From: Bradyrhizobium betae | Lineage (GTDB): Bacteria > Pseudomonadota > Alphaproteobacteria > Rhizobiales > Xanthobacteraceae | NCBI RefSeq assembly: GCF_004123905.1 | Contig: NZ_MZXW01000017.1 | Span: forward strand, 161,878-225,877 | Length of the DNA stretch: 64,000 nucleotides | Direction: 5' to 3' | In this document: piece by piece, positions 24,780 to 33,602 of the stretch | Numbering within the stretch: position 1 is the stretch's first letter | How the letters are laid out: every line of letters starts with the position of its first letter | Position numbers and translations under genes: made by a program | Notes under the pieces: model-generated | The model's database searches: none | The model's input: the letters and a program-made list of their open reading frames with translations, nothing else | What the model was told of the DNA's origin: nothing

Positions 24780-27035
24780 CTACGTCAACAACTCCTCGAT
24801 CTTGATCGGGAAACGACGCACCCGAATGCCAGTCGCGTGCCAGACAGCATTTGCGACCGCGCCGGCGCTGCCGGTGATTCCGATCTCGCCGACTCCCTTG
24901 ATGCCGAGCGCATTCACATGCGGGTCGTGCTCCTCGACCGTGATGACGTCAAGCGGCGGCACGTCGGCATTCACCGGGATATGGTACTCGCCGAGATTGG
25001 CGTTCATGATCCGGCCGCTGCGCCGATCGGTGATGGCCTCCTCATGCAGCGCGAAGGACATACCCCAGATCATGCCGCCGAACAGCTGGCTCTTCACCAG
25101 ATGCGGATTGACGATGCGCCCCGCCGCGAAGGCGCCGACCATGCGGGTGACACGGACCTGGCCGAGCTCGGGATCGACCTTGACCTCGGCGAACACTGCG
25201 CCGTGGGCGTGCATCGCATACTCCTCCATCGCCGCGGGGTTCGGCGCGCCGGTGCCGCGGGCCTCGACCTCCGCGACGCCTGCGCGCGCAAGAATCTCGG
25301 GGTAGCTCTCGCTGCGGCTTTCGTCGTCGCGGCGGATCAATCTGCCGTCGCGCGCGATGACGCCGGCATTGCCGGCGCCGAACAGCGGCGAGCGCTCATC
25401 GTTCGTGGCGAGATCGGCGAGTTTCGCGATCACGGCCGCACCGGCGCTGTGGATCGCAGCGCCAGCGGTTGCCGTGTGCGCCGAGCCGCCGGCGATGCCT
25501 GCGTCCGGCAAGTCGGATGAGCCGGCCTTGAACTCGACGCGGTCGATGTCGAGACCGAGTTCGTCGGCCGCGATCTGGGCCAGCGCAGTCCAGGCGCCCT
25601 GCCCCATGTCATGTGCGCCGATCTCCATCGCGCCGGAACCATCGCGGCGGAGCACCGCGCGTGCTTCGGCCTGGAACATCAGCGCCGGGAAGGTCGCGGT
25701 GCCCATGCCCCAGCCGACCAGAAGGCCGGCATCGTCCCGCATCTGCCGCGGCTGGAGCGAACGCTTCGACCAGCCGAAGCGCGCCGCGCCCTGCTCGTAG
25801 CAGGCACGCAGGGCCTTAGACGAGAACGGCTTGCCGGTGATCGGCTCGACCTCGGCGTAGTTCTTCAGGCGGAAAGCGAGCGGATCGATGCCGCAGGTCC
25901 AAGCCATCTCGTCGATCGCGCTTTCCAGCGCGATCGAGCCGGTTGCTTCGCCCGGCGCGCGCATGAACAGCGGCGTGCCGGTGTTGACGCGCACGGCGTC
26001 GTGCGAGGTGCGGATCGCAGGCGCCGCATAGAGCGTGTGCGAGGCATCGGCCGCGGGCTCATAGAAATCGTCGAACGTGCTCGACACGGTCCGCGCGTGA
26101 TGATCGAGCGCAGTCAGGCGTCCCTCGCCGTCGGCGCCGATCCGTAGCCGCTGGCGCGTCGGCGCGCGATGGCCGACCGGGCCATACATCTGCTCCCGGC
26201 GCAGCACCAGCTTGACCGGCTTGCCGACCAGCTTGGCCGCCATGATGCCAAGGGTCGGCGGGCCCGACATCAGCCCCTTGGAGCCGAAACCGCCACCGAG
26301 AAACGGGCTGCGGATGTGGATCTTGTCAGGCGCAATGCCGAACAGCTCGGCGATGCGCCCGAGCGACAGCATCAGGCCCTGCGTCGGCATGTCGATCTGG
26401 AGGCTGTCGCCATTCCAGGCGGCAACGATCGCATGCGGCTCCATCGCATTGTGATACTGCGGCGGCGTTTCATAAATCGAGTCGATCTGCTTCCCGGCCG
26501 AGGCAAGCCCTGCCTCGACGTCGCCACGGTGATTTTCCGTGGGGTTGCCGACCCCGACGACCGGCGGCACATAGCTTTCACCGGCATCGAGGCCGATCAG
26601 CGCAGGCAGCGTCTCGTAACGCGGCGCCAGCAGCACCGCGCCTTCCGTCGCCGCCTCCAGCGTCTCGGCGATCACGACGGCGATTGGCTGGTTGGCGTAG
26701 CGGACCTCATTGCTCTGCAACACCTCCATCCGGAATACGAACGGATTGGTCTTGATCTCAGGATCGATCGCGAGCCGCGGCTTGTGATCGGGCGTCATGA
26801 CATCGACGACGCCGGGATGGCGTTTTGCAGCCGCGACGTCGAGTGAGGTCACACGGCCGTGCGCAATGCTGGAGACAGCCATCACCGCAAACAGCATACC
26901 GGGCGGATGATTGTCGGCGGCATAGGTCGCCTGCCCCTTGACCTTGAGGATGCCGTCACGGCGGGTCAGCGGCTGGCCGATGCTCGAGCCATGCCGCAGA
27001 TGAGTAGGCGCGCTGGTGAGATTGAGCTCAGACAT
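24780..27035 (-). CDS. Molybdenum hydroxylase large subunit, PaoC/YagR-like (751 aa)
   Basis: Molybdopterin-cofactor subunit of an aldehyde/xanthine oxidoreductase. The N-terminal DGILKVKGQATYAADN domain is followed by segments that wrap the cofactor (SPFLGGGFGSKG, MRAPGEATGSIALESAIDEMA, GAHDMGQGAWTALAQIAADE). The catalytic Glu sits in the late KGVGEIGITGSAGAVANAV. Hydroxylates aldehydes or N-heterocycles. The start MSELNLTSAP at 27035 overlaps the stop of the FAD subunit by eight bases. Third gene of a three-subunit operon. Confidence 0.93.
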   Translation of the reverse strand: MSELNLTSAPTHLRHGSSIGQPLTRRDGILKVKGQATYAADNHPPGMLFAVMAVSSIAHGRVTSLDVAAAKRHPGVVDVMTPDHKPRLAIDPEIKTNPFVFRMEVLQSNEVRYANQPIAVVIAETLEAATEGAVLLAPRYETLPALIGLDAGESYVPPVVGVGNPTENHRGDVEAGLASAGKQIDSIYETPPQYHNAMEPHAIVAAWNGDSLQIDMPTQGLMLSLGRIAELFGIAPDKIHIRSPFLGGGFGSKGLMSGPPTLGIMAAKLVGKPVKLVLRREQMYGPVGHRAPTRQRLRIGADGEGRLTALDHHARTVSSTFDDFYEPAADASHTLYAAPAIRTSHDAVRVNTGTPLFMRAPGEATGSIALESAIDEMAWTCGIDPLAFRLKNYAEVEPITGKPFSSKALRACYEQGAARFGWSKRSLQPRQMRDDAGLLVGWGMGTATFPALMFQAEARAVLRRDGSGAMEIGAHDMGQGAWTALAQIAADELGLDIDRVEFKAGSSDLPDAGIAGGSAHTATAGAAIHSAGAAVIAKLADLATNDERSPLFGAGNAGVIARDGRLIRRDDESRSESYPEILARAGVAEVEARGTGAPNPAAMEEYAMHAHGAVFAEVKVDPELGQVRVTRMVGAFAAGRIVNPHLVKSQLFGGMIWGMSFALHEEAITDRRSGRIMNANLGEYHIPVNADVPPLDVITVEEHDPHVNALGIKGVGEIGITGSAGAVANAVWHATGIRVRRFPIKIEELLT

Positions 27036-28083
27036 GGATGGCTCCGGACGTCGAGGCAAAGGGAGAGGCCGGCAGCGCGGGGATGCGCGCGGGCGTGCCG
27101 GCGGCGGCAAGGGTCAGCGCGCGCACGACGATGCGGCGTGCGAGCTCGATCTTGAAGGCGTTGTCGCCGGACGGCTTTGCGTCGGTGAGCGCGCGCCAGG
27201 CGGCTTCCTGGAAGGCGTCCGCCGTGGGCGTAACGCCCATGAGCACATCTTCCGCGACACGAGCGCGCCACGGCTTTGCGGCGATGCCGCCAAGCGCAAG
27301 CCGCGTTTCCGCAATCTTGCCGTTCTCGATCCGCAACGCAGCGGCAGCCGAAACGACAGCGAAGGCGTATGAGGTCCGCTCGCGGACCTTGAGGTACCGC
27401 GCATGCGCGGCAAAGCCGCGCGCGGCGGGCGGCAGCCGCACCGCGACAATGAGGTCGCCGGGTTCGAGTGCGGAGTCGCGCTCGGGCGAGTTGCCCGGCA
27501 GGCGATGCAGCGCGTCGAGTGCCATTTCACGGCGACCGTTCCTGCCCTCGATCTCGACGATGGCATCAAGCGCAACCAGGGGCACGCAGAAGTCGGATGG
27601 ATGCGTGGCGATGCAGCTCTCGCTCCAGCCGAGCACGGCATGGGTGCGGTTCTCGCCCTCGCGCGCATCGCAGCCGCTGCCCGCCTCGCGCTTGTTGCAG
27701 CGGCTTGCGGTGTCGTAGAAATACGCGCAGCGCGTCCGTTGCAACAGATTGCCGCCGACGGTCGCGGCATTGCGCAGTTGCGCCGACGCGCCGGAGAGCA
27801 GCGCCTCAGCAACGGCGGGATAGGACTTTGCAAAGTCCGCGTCATGCGCGAGATCGGCATTGCTGACCAGCGCGCCAATGCGCAGGCTTCCGTCAGCGAG
27901 GCGCTCGATTCCATCGAGCCCGTCGAGATGCGTGACGTCGACAAGACGATCCGGACGGCTGACGCCGCCCTTCATCAGATCAAGCAGATTGGTGCCGGCG
28001 GCGAGATAAACAGCACCCGGCTGCGCCGCGGCGGCGACGGCCTCGGCGACCGTGGCGGGCCTGACGTAATCAAACTGTTTCAT
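27028..28083 (-). CDS. Molybdenum hydroxylase FAD subunit with extra Cys insertion, PaoB-like (351 aa)
   Basis: FAD-binding CoxM-type fold (YLAAGTNLLDLMKGG, TVGGNLLQRTRC). Between residues 119 and 166 there is an insertion carrying Cys119, Cys129, Cys138, Cys157 and Cys166, with GENRTHAVLG and HPSDF. E. coli PaoB has an equivalent insertion that binds an additional [4Fe-4S] cluster. This marks the operon as PaoABC-type rather than plain xanthine dehydrogenase. It overlaps both neighbours by a few bases. Confidence 0.92.
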   Translation of the reverse strand: MKQFDYVRPATVAEAVAAAAQPGAVYLAAGTNLLDLMKGGVSRPDRLVDVTHLDGLDGIERLADGSLRIGALVSNADLAHDADFAKSYPAVAEALLSGASAQLRNAATVGGNLLQRTRCAYFYDTASRCNKREAGSGCDAREGENRTHAVLGWSESCIATHPSDFCVPLVALDAIVEIEGRNGRREMALDALHRLPGNSPERDSALEPGDLIVAVRLPPAARGFAAHARYLKVRERTSYAFAVVSAAAALRIENGKIAETRLALGGIAAKPWRARVAEDVLMGVTPTADAFQEAAWRALTDAKPSGDNAFKIELARRIVVRALTLAAAGTPARIPALPASPFASTSGAIHV

Positions 28084-28577
28084 GCGGAGCGCCTCTGATT
28101 GGTTTCATCAATGCCGGCCTGCGCCTCGAGCACGGCATCGACGATGCCGGCATAGGCGCCGCAGCGGCAGAGATTGCCGCTCAAGCATTCGCGGATGCGC
28201 TCGGGGTCGTTGCCGGCTTGCGCTTCCTGCATCATGCCGATCGCACTCATGATCTGGCCGGGCGTGCAGAAGCCGCACTGAAATCCATCGTGCGCGATGA
28301 AGGCGGCCTGGACGGGGTGAAGCTGGTCGCCGCGCGCGACGCCTTCGATGGTGAGGATATCGGCGCCATCATGGCTGATGGCGAGCGCGAGGCAGGAATT
28401 GATGCGCTTGCCGTCGACGAGAATGGTGCAGGCGCCGCACTGGCCGCGATCGCATCCCTTCTTGGTTCCGGTCAAATGGAGGCGCTCACGCAGGAGATCG
28501 AGCAGCGTGACGCGCGGATCGTCGAGGACGAAATCGCGCCGCGCACCGTTCACGGTGAGGCTGATGGAGTGGTTCAT
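28080..28577 (-). CDS. Molybdenum hydroxylase [2Fe-2S] subunit, PaoA-like (165 aa)
   Basis: Plant-ferredoxin cluster CDRGQCGACTILVDGKRINSC and a second helical [2Fe-2S] domain with CGFCTPGQ and CLSGNLCRCGAY. Passes electrons from the molybdenum centre to FAD. Unlike E. coli PaoA, it has no twin-arginine signal at its N-terminus (MNHSISLTVNGARRDFVLDD), so this complex is probably cytoplasmic. First gene of the operon, divergent from a TetR regulator 250 bases away. Confidence 0.94.
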   Translation of the reverse strand: MNHSISLTVNGARRDFVLDDPRVTLLDLLRERLHLTGTKKGCDRGQCGACTILVDGKRINSCLALAISHDGADILTIEGVARGDQLHPVQAAFIAHDGFQCGFCTPGQIMSAIGMMQEAQAGNDPERIRECLSGNLCRCGAYAGIVDAVLEAQAGIDETNQRRSA

Positions 28578-28828
28578 ACAAGGCTCCGATCAGATATGGA
28601 CATGAGTGATCGCGCAGCGCGCCACCTCCGTGGCCGCCGTCGATATCGTGCGCCCGAACATAATCCGGGCCAGCACACGACGAAGATACGGAGGCACCCT
28701 CCGCTTAACAAGAGCCGCCGTAAAATATTTGGAATTCGTCAAAAGTCCGTGGGCAGACAACGCGATGCAGCCCTGCAAAGGTTCTTGCGAGGGTTCAATC
28801 TAACCAATTCGTGATCTAGATTACCGGC

Positions 28829-29467
28829 ATGGACGACCACACCGACCAGATTCGAAAGCCCCGCGCCGATGCCGTGCGCAATCGCGAGCGCGTGCTCGAG
28901 GCGGCGAAGGTCGTGTTCAACGCCGGCGGTCCGGAGGCCAGTCTTGAAGCTGTCGCAAAACGCGCCGGCGTCGGCATCGGCACGCTCTACCGGCACTTTC
29001 CGACCCGCGAGAATCTGTTCGAGGCGGTATACCGGCGTGAGGTCGAGCAGCTCAGCGAGCTTGCCGAGCATTTGAAGAATGCGAAGGACCCGGTCGATGC
29101 GCTCAGGCGCTGGCTGCGCTCAGGTGTCGAATTCGTTGCCACCAAGAAGGGGATGATGGCTGCCCTGGCGCTCGCGGTGCAAAGTTCATCGGAGCTCGCG
29201 GCGTTCTCGATGGACCGGCTGACCAAGGCGATCGGCTCGCTGCTCGATCGCGCCGTCGTGGCCGGCGAGATGCGCGGCGATGTCAGCCCGGAGGATTTGC
29301 TGCGGGCATTTTTTGGGATGTGCTACATGCACGACCAACCCGGCTGGCAATCCTCGGTGCTACGCATGCTCGACGTATTCGTCGACGGGCTGCGGATGCA
29401 GCCGGCCGGCAAGGCCAAGGCACGTACGGCCAAGGCCGCGAAGCCGGCCGTGAAACGGAAGCGATAG
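28829..29467 (+). CDS. TetR/AcrR-family regulator (212 aa)
   Basis: N-terminal HTH (NRERVLEAAKVVFNAGGPEASLEAVAKRAGVGIGTLYRHFPTRENLFEAVY) followed by an all-helical ligand domain (SBP-type TetR C-terminal) and a Lys/Ala-rich tail. Divergent from the Pao-type operon and therefore the best candidate for its repressor. The inducer would then be an aldehyde or aromatic substrate. Intergenic 28578-28828 contains no gene. The AT-richer stretch near 28706-28810 (ATCTAACCAATTCGTGATCTAGATTACC) includes ATCTA...TAGAT, a possible operator or -10 region. Confidence 0.92.
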   Translation: MDDHTDQIRKPRADAVRNRERVLEAAKVVFNAGGPEASLEAVAKRAGVGIGTLYRHFPTRENLFEAVYRREVEQLSELAEHLKNAKDPVDALRRWLRSGVEFVATKKGMMAALALAVQSSSELAAFSMDRLTKAIGSLLDRAVVAGEMRGDVSPEDLLRAFFGMCYMHDQPGWQSSVLRMLDVFVDGLRMQPAGKAKARTAKAAKPAVKRKR

Positions 29468-29533
29468 CACGCCCGTATTTCCCGTGGCGCGTGCTAGGAT
29501 CGGCACCGCCAGGATTTCAACGCGGAGCCAGTC

Positions 29534-29941
29534 ATGCGCATTGCCGCCTTGCTCGTCGCCTTCGTGATCGCCCTCAGCGCCGCTCCGGCATGTGCCGACG
29601 ATGTCGCCACGGCGCAGGGCGTCATCCGCGCCCAGGAACAGGCCTTCGTCCGCGACGATGCGAGCGCCGCATATTCCTATGCCGCCCCCGCGATCAAGGA
29701 GATCTTCCCCGCACCCGACATCTTCATGGCCATGGTGCAAAACGGCTACGCGCCGGTCTACCGGCACAAGAGTTTTGAATTTGGCGAGAGCAAGAGCGAA
29801 GGCAATCAGATCGCCCAGCATGTTCACATCGTCGACGCCAATGGCGAGGCCTGGGAAGCGCTCTACACGCTCGAGCAGCAGGCGGACGGGAACTACAAGA
29901 TCACCGGGTGTTCGCTGCTGAAGGCCGGACAGGCGGTTTAG
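29534..29941 (+). CDS. DUF4864 exported protein (135 aa)
   Basis: The signal peptide (MRIAALLVAFVIALSAAPACA) is followed by DDVATAQGVIRAQEQAFVRDDASAAYSYAAP. The middle AMVQNGYAPVYRHKSFEFGE and C-terminal YTLEQQADGNYKITGCSL match the DUF4864/NTF2-like fold family of alphaproteobacteria. It is a periplasmic protein of unknown function. Its 3' end overlaps the convergent MFS gene by about 40 bases. Confidence 0.85.
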   Translation: MRIAALLVAFVIALSAAPACADDVATAQGVIRAQEQAFVRDDASAAYSYAAPAIKEIFPAPDIFMAMVQNGYAPVYRHKSFEFGESKSEGNQIAQHVHIVDANGEAWEALYTLEQQADGNYKITGCSLLKAGQAV

Positions 29942-31202
29942 GTTGCAAATCCGGTCCGGCCTTGACCGAATTCATCCGCGAGCGGATCAGCAGCACCAGG
30001 ACAATGCCGATATTGACGGCGTTCCAGGCGACGCCGTTCGCAAACGCTGCTGCATAAGATCCCGTCGCATCGAAGATCACACCCGACACCCAGCCGCCGA
30101 AGGACATGCCGAACACGGAGGCGAAGATCACGATGCCGACGCGGGTTGCGGCTTCGCCCGCCGGCATCGCCTCGCGCACGATGATGGCGTAGCTCGGCAC
30201 GATGCCGCCCTGGAACAGGCCGAACATCGCAGAGATCAGATAGAGCGAGGCGAGGCTGTCGAAGAACAGATAGAACACCAGCGCAAAGCCCTGCGCCAGC
30301 GATCCGAGCAGCAGCGTGTGGATGCCCCCGATCTTGTCGGCGAGGAAGCCCGAGCCGATTCGGCTGACGATGCCGCAGGCCATCATCAGGGACAGCATCT
30401 CGGCGCCGCGCGCCACGCCGTAGCCGAGATCACCGCAATAGGCGACGATGTGCACCTGCGGCATCGCCATGGCGACGCAGCAGGAAATGCTGGCAATCGA
30501 GAGCAGCACCGTCAGCGTGTTGGTCGACAGCTTGAGATCAACCCGCGGCGGCGGCGCATTGGCATGATCGCGGATATGGTCGTTCCCCATCTGCGCGCGC
30601 AGGACCAGCACCAGGATGGTCATCAGGCTCACGCAAACAAGGCCGATGCCGATGTGAGTGTAACGCCAGCCGATCGTCTGCAGGCCCCCATTCACGAGCG
30701 GCGGCCACATCGTGCCGGCCACATAATTGCCGCTGGCGACGATGGTCACGGCGAGGCCACGATAGCGCTCGAACCAGTGCGAGGCCTCCGCCATCAGCGG
30801 CGCGAAGGTCGCCGACGTCCCGAGCCCGATCAGGAAATAGGCCGCCACGAACTGCCAGAGCTGGGTCGAAAGCCCGGCCAGCGTGTTCGCAATGCCGAGG
30901 AAGGCGATGCTGATCGCCATCGCCGACACGATGCCGAACCGATCGGTAATCTTGCCGGCAATCACGCCGCCGAGCCCGAAGCCGAACATCATGAGGGTGA
31001 AGGCCAGCGACACCGCGCCGCGCGTGGCGGCGAATTCGGCCTGGACCGCGGGAATCATCACCACGATCGCCCACATGCCGACGCCGCCGATCGAGCCGAT
31101 CAGAAGCGCAATGACGAGCCGTATCCAGGCCTGACGCGAATCAGGGGTGAATGTATCAGCTATGTGTCCTGGATGATTTGGTGCGTGCACAGGCCGGACC
31201 AT
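29901..31202 (-). CDS. MFS transporter (433 aa)
   Basis: Twelve predicted membrane segments in two halves. The family motif between TM2 and TM3 reads GLGGVIAGKITDRFGI, and its second-half equivalent is SRIGSGFLADKIGG. The layout with a long central loop (HIRDHANAPPPRVDLKLS) resembles OFA/monocarboxylate-type carriers. The substrate is unknown. The start ATG is at 31202, and an inner ATG (MWAIVVMIPAV) is unlikely because it lies inside TM1. A divergent promoter region of 150 bases separates it from the copper genes. Confidence 0.9.
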   Translation of the reverse strand: MVRPVHAPNHPGHIADTFTPDSRQAWIRLVIALLIGSIGGVGMWAIVVMIPAVQAEFAATRGAVSLAFTLMMFGFGLGGVIAGKITDRFGIVSAMAISIAFLGIANTLAGLSTQLWQFVAAYFLIGLGTSATFAPLMAEASHWFERYRGLAVTIVASGNYVAGTMWPPLVNGGLQTIGWRYTHIGIGLVCVSLMTILVLVLRAQMGNDHIRDHANAPPPRVDLKLSTNTLTVLLSIASISCCVAMAMPQVHIVAYCGDLGYGVARGAEMLSLMMACGIVSRIGSGFLADKIGGIHTLLLGSLAQGFALVFYLFFDSLASLYLISAMFGLFQGGIVPSYAIIVREAMPAGEAATRVGIVIFASVFGMSFGGWVSGVIFDATGSYAAAFANGVAWNAVNIGIVLVLLIRSRMNSVKAGPDLQPKPPVRPSAANTR

Positions 31203-31352
31203 GACCCGCGGCTCGCCACACGGTCAAGCAGCGTGGCGATATATTGGGCATGCGCGGTGCACTGCGGTAAAACGAGCTTGGCGGATGCGCGTTTTGCCAT
31301 TAGTTTGCAATCCGCGTGTGCAACATTGCCGCGCGAGGAGTCTATTGGCAGA

Positions 31353-31793
31353 ATGCTGTTGCGATTGACGCGATCGATGCGGATCAGGGTGGGGCGGATC
31401 ATCGCCCTCGCCTATCTGTTCTGCGTGCTCGCGCCGGCCGCAAGCCTAGCCTGGGGCAGTGGTCCCGCACCGTGCCTTGACGAGGCGCTCCTCGCCGATC
31501 TCGTGCCCGTGCATCACCAGATGCAGCCCGGTCACGTGCATGACGGCGCCTCGCATGACCACGCCGGACCGCATGCGCACCACCAGACCGCCGCACAGGA
31601 CGCTCCCGCTCCGCATCACGATGGCAAGGGAACGGTGGGCCCGTGCTGCGCGATGATGTGCGTGAGCGCGCTGCCGGCGGATCTGCCCGGCTTGACCACA
31701 CCGGTCCGGCCGATGTCGATCTGCGCGCCCGAGATCGTGGCCAGCCTGCATAGCACGGCGCCGCCCCAGCACTACCGTCCCCCCATCGCCTGA
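31353..31793 (+). CDS. His-rich exported protein at the head of a copper operon (146 aa)
   Basis: The ATG at 31353 has GAGGAG at 31335-31340. The N-terminus is a signal sequence (RIIALAYLFCVLAPAASLAWG). The mature part is strongly His-rich (HHQMQPGHVHDGASHDHAGPH, HAHHQTA, APHHDGKG), then GPCCAMMCVSALPADL. His and Cys/Met clustering suggests metal binding, and the five copper-related genes behind it point to copper. I recognise no named family. It may resemble the short copper-responsive proteins that precede copper operons in rhizobia. The long overlapping frame further upstream is antisense to the MFS gene and not real. Confidence 0.75.
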   Translation: MLLRLTRSMRIRVGRIIALAYLFCVLAPAASLAWGSGPAPCLDEALLADLVPVHHQMQPGHVHDGASHDHAGPHAHHQTAAQDAPAPHHDGKGTVGPCCAMMCVSALPADLPGLTTPVRPMSICAPEIVASLHSTAPPQHYRPPIA

Positions 31794-31870
31794 TCTGACG
31801 CGACGACGTCAGGCCGCACGCGCATCCGCGCGCGCGAACCTGTGGTCCTACGACAGATCAGGGATGACTC

Positions 31871-32155
31871 ATGCTTACGCTTTCCGGAGCGAAGTCCGCG
31901 GCCGCATCCGCGGCGCGGGGACGACGCTTTTCATTTAACTGGCCCCTGCTGGCCGTGATTGCGCTGGCGTTGTCCGGCTGCATGCCGGCAACCACGCAGG
32001 TCGCGGGCGCCGATCCCGCCGATCCCGCGGCAAAGGTGGCACCTGTCGGCTATCGGTCGACGATCGCGCCCTATACCGGCCTGCGGCCCGCGACGCCGGC
32101 ACCATGGCGCGACCGCAACGACGCCGTCGCGCCGCAGCCGAAGCAAGACCGGTAG
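31871..32155 (+). CDS. Small lipoprotein (94 aa)
   Basis: Hydrophobic segment LLAVIALALSGC with a lipobox (LSGC) near residue 37, so the mature protein would start with a lipidated Cys. The remainder is short, Pro/Ala-rich and unstructured (GYRSTIAPYTGLRPATPAPW). It sits nine bases before the TolC-like gene. Probably a small outer-membrane partner of the copper system. Function unknown. Confidence 0.75.
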   Translation: MLTLSGAKSAAASAARGRRFSFNWPLLAVIALALSGCMPATTQVAGADPADPAAKVAPVGYRSTIAPYTGLRPATPAPWRDRNDAVAPQPKQDR

Positions 32156-32164
32156 GAGCGCGCC

Positions 32165-33589
32165 ATGGCACACCATTTTGCGCGGGGCCTGCTCGTGCTC
32201 ACTGCGTTCGGACTCTCCGGCTGCGCCGCATTTTCACCCGACAGCGGCATGAATGCCGTCTCGGAGCTGACCAGCCAGACCATCAACAAGGACGTCGCCT
32301 TCGTGCTGACGGCCGAGGGAGCCGGCGCGGTCGATGCGCGCGTTCGCCAGCTGCTGGCGCGCACGCTGACCAGCGAGAGCGCCGTGCAGATGGCGCTGCT
32401 CAACAACAAGGGATTGCAGGCCGCCTACAACGAGCTGGCGCTGGCCGAGACCGACCTGGTGGAGCAAAGCCTGCCGCCCAATCCCGTGTTCTCGATCTCG
32501 CGAATCTCGGGCAATGGCGCCAGCGAAATCGAGCGCCAGGTGGTCGGCGACATCCTCGCACTCGCAACCCTGCCGTTCCGCTCCGACATCGCCCGCGAGC
32601 GTTTTCGGCAGGCGCAGTTGCGTGCCGCGCTGGCGACGCTGCGGCTCGCCGCGGACGTGCGCCGCGCTTATGTCGGCGCGGTTGCCGGCAACGAGATGGT
32701 GGTGCTGCTGACGGACGCGAAGTCTACGGCGGAATCGACCGCGCAGCTTGCGGTCAAGCTCGGCGAAACCGGCTCGATCAACAAGCTCGACCAGGCGCGC
32801 GAGCAGGTGTTTTATGCCGAGACCACCGCCGACCTCGCGACCGCTCGGCAGGCGGCGACGAGCGGCCGCGAAAGACTGGCGCGCCTGATGGGGCTGTGGG
32901 ACGACGGCCTCGACTTCCGCCTGCCCAACCAGCTGCCGCCACTGCCGCGCCGGCCGCAGGCGTTGCCCTCGATCGAAGCCGACGCGGTGGCCCATCGCAT
33001 CGACTTGCAGATCGCGCGGCTCGAGCTGACGGCGCTGGCGAAGTCGTTGAATCTCACTGAAGCGACACGCTTCGTGACGCTGCTCGATCTCGCCGGAATC
33101 TCCCGCCGCACCCAGGATCCGGAAGGTGCGCCGTTCCGCGAACGTGGTTTCGATGTCCAGTTCCAGATCCCGATCTTCGACGGCGGCGAGGTGCGCGTGC
33201 GGCAGGCGACGGAGACCTACAGCCTCGCCTTCAACCGCCTCACCGAGCGCGCCGTGAACGTTCGCTCGGAAGCACGTGACGCCTATCGCGCGTACCGATC
33301 CACCTACGACATCGCCAGCCACTACCAGCGCGAGATCCTGCCCTTGCGAAAAATCATCACCGAGGAGATGCAGCTGCGCTTCTCCAGCATGCAGGTCGAC
33401 ATCTTCGCCCTGCTCACCGAGGCGCGTCAGCGCCTGGCGTCACTGCGCGGCGCGATCGACGCCAGGCAAAAATTCTTCCTCGCCCAGTCCGACTTGCAGA
33501 CCGCCGTCAATGGCGGCGGCGCGCCTTCTTCGGGCGGCGACAATTCAACCACCATCGCCGCGGCAGCGCCTGCCGATGGCGGCCACTGA
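32165..33589 (+). CDS. TolC-family outer-membrane efflux lipoprotein (474 aa)
   Basis: The signal with lipobox GLSGC gives a lipidated N-terminus, as in CusC/NodT-type channels. The two long helical repeats (ESAVQMALLNNKGLQAAYNELALAETDLVEQSL near the start and ERAVNVRSEARDAYRAYRSTYDIASHYQREI near the end) are the TolC hairpins. No RND pump or adaptor gene is next to it, so its inner-membrane partner must be encoded elsewhere, or the protein works differently here. Co-transcribed with the multicopper oxidase (13-base gap). Confidence 0.9.
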   Translation: MAHHFARGLLVLTAFGLSGCAAFSPDSGMNAVSELTSQTINKDVAFVLTAEGAGAVDARVRQLLARTLTSESAVQMALLNNKGLQAAYNELALAETDLVEQSLPPNPVFSISRISGNGASEIERQVVGDILALATLPFRSDIARERFRQAQLRAALATLRLAADVRRAYVGAVAGNEMVVLLTDAKSTAESTAQLAVKLGETGSINKLDQAREQVFYAETTADLATARQAATSGRERLARLMGLWDDGLDFRLPNQLPPLPRRPQALPSIEADAVAHRIDLQIARLELTALAKSLNLTEATRFVTLLDLAGISRRTQDPEGAPFRERGFDVQFQIPIFDGGEVRVRQATETYSLAFNRLTERAVNVRSEARDAYRAYRSTYDIASHYQREILPLRKIITEEMQLRFSSMQVDIFALLTEARQRLASLRGAIDARQKFFLAQSDLQTAVNGGGAPSSGGDNSTTIAAAAPADGGH

Positions 33590-33602
33590 GAGGGAGGCCA
33601 GC

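Noticed and set aside
29943..31352. Long plus-strand frame before the His-rich copper gene
   Set aside because: It is antisense to the MFS transporter and low-complexity. Only the part from 31353 has a ribosome-binding site and a signal peptide.
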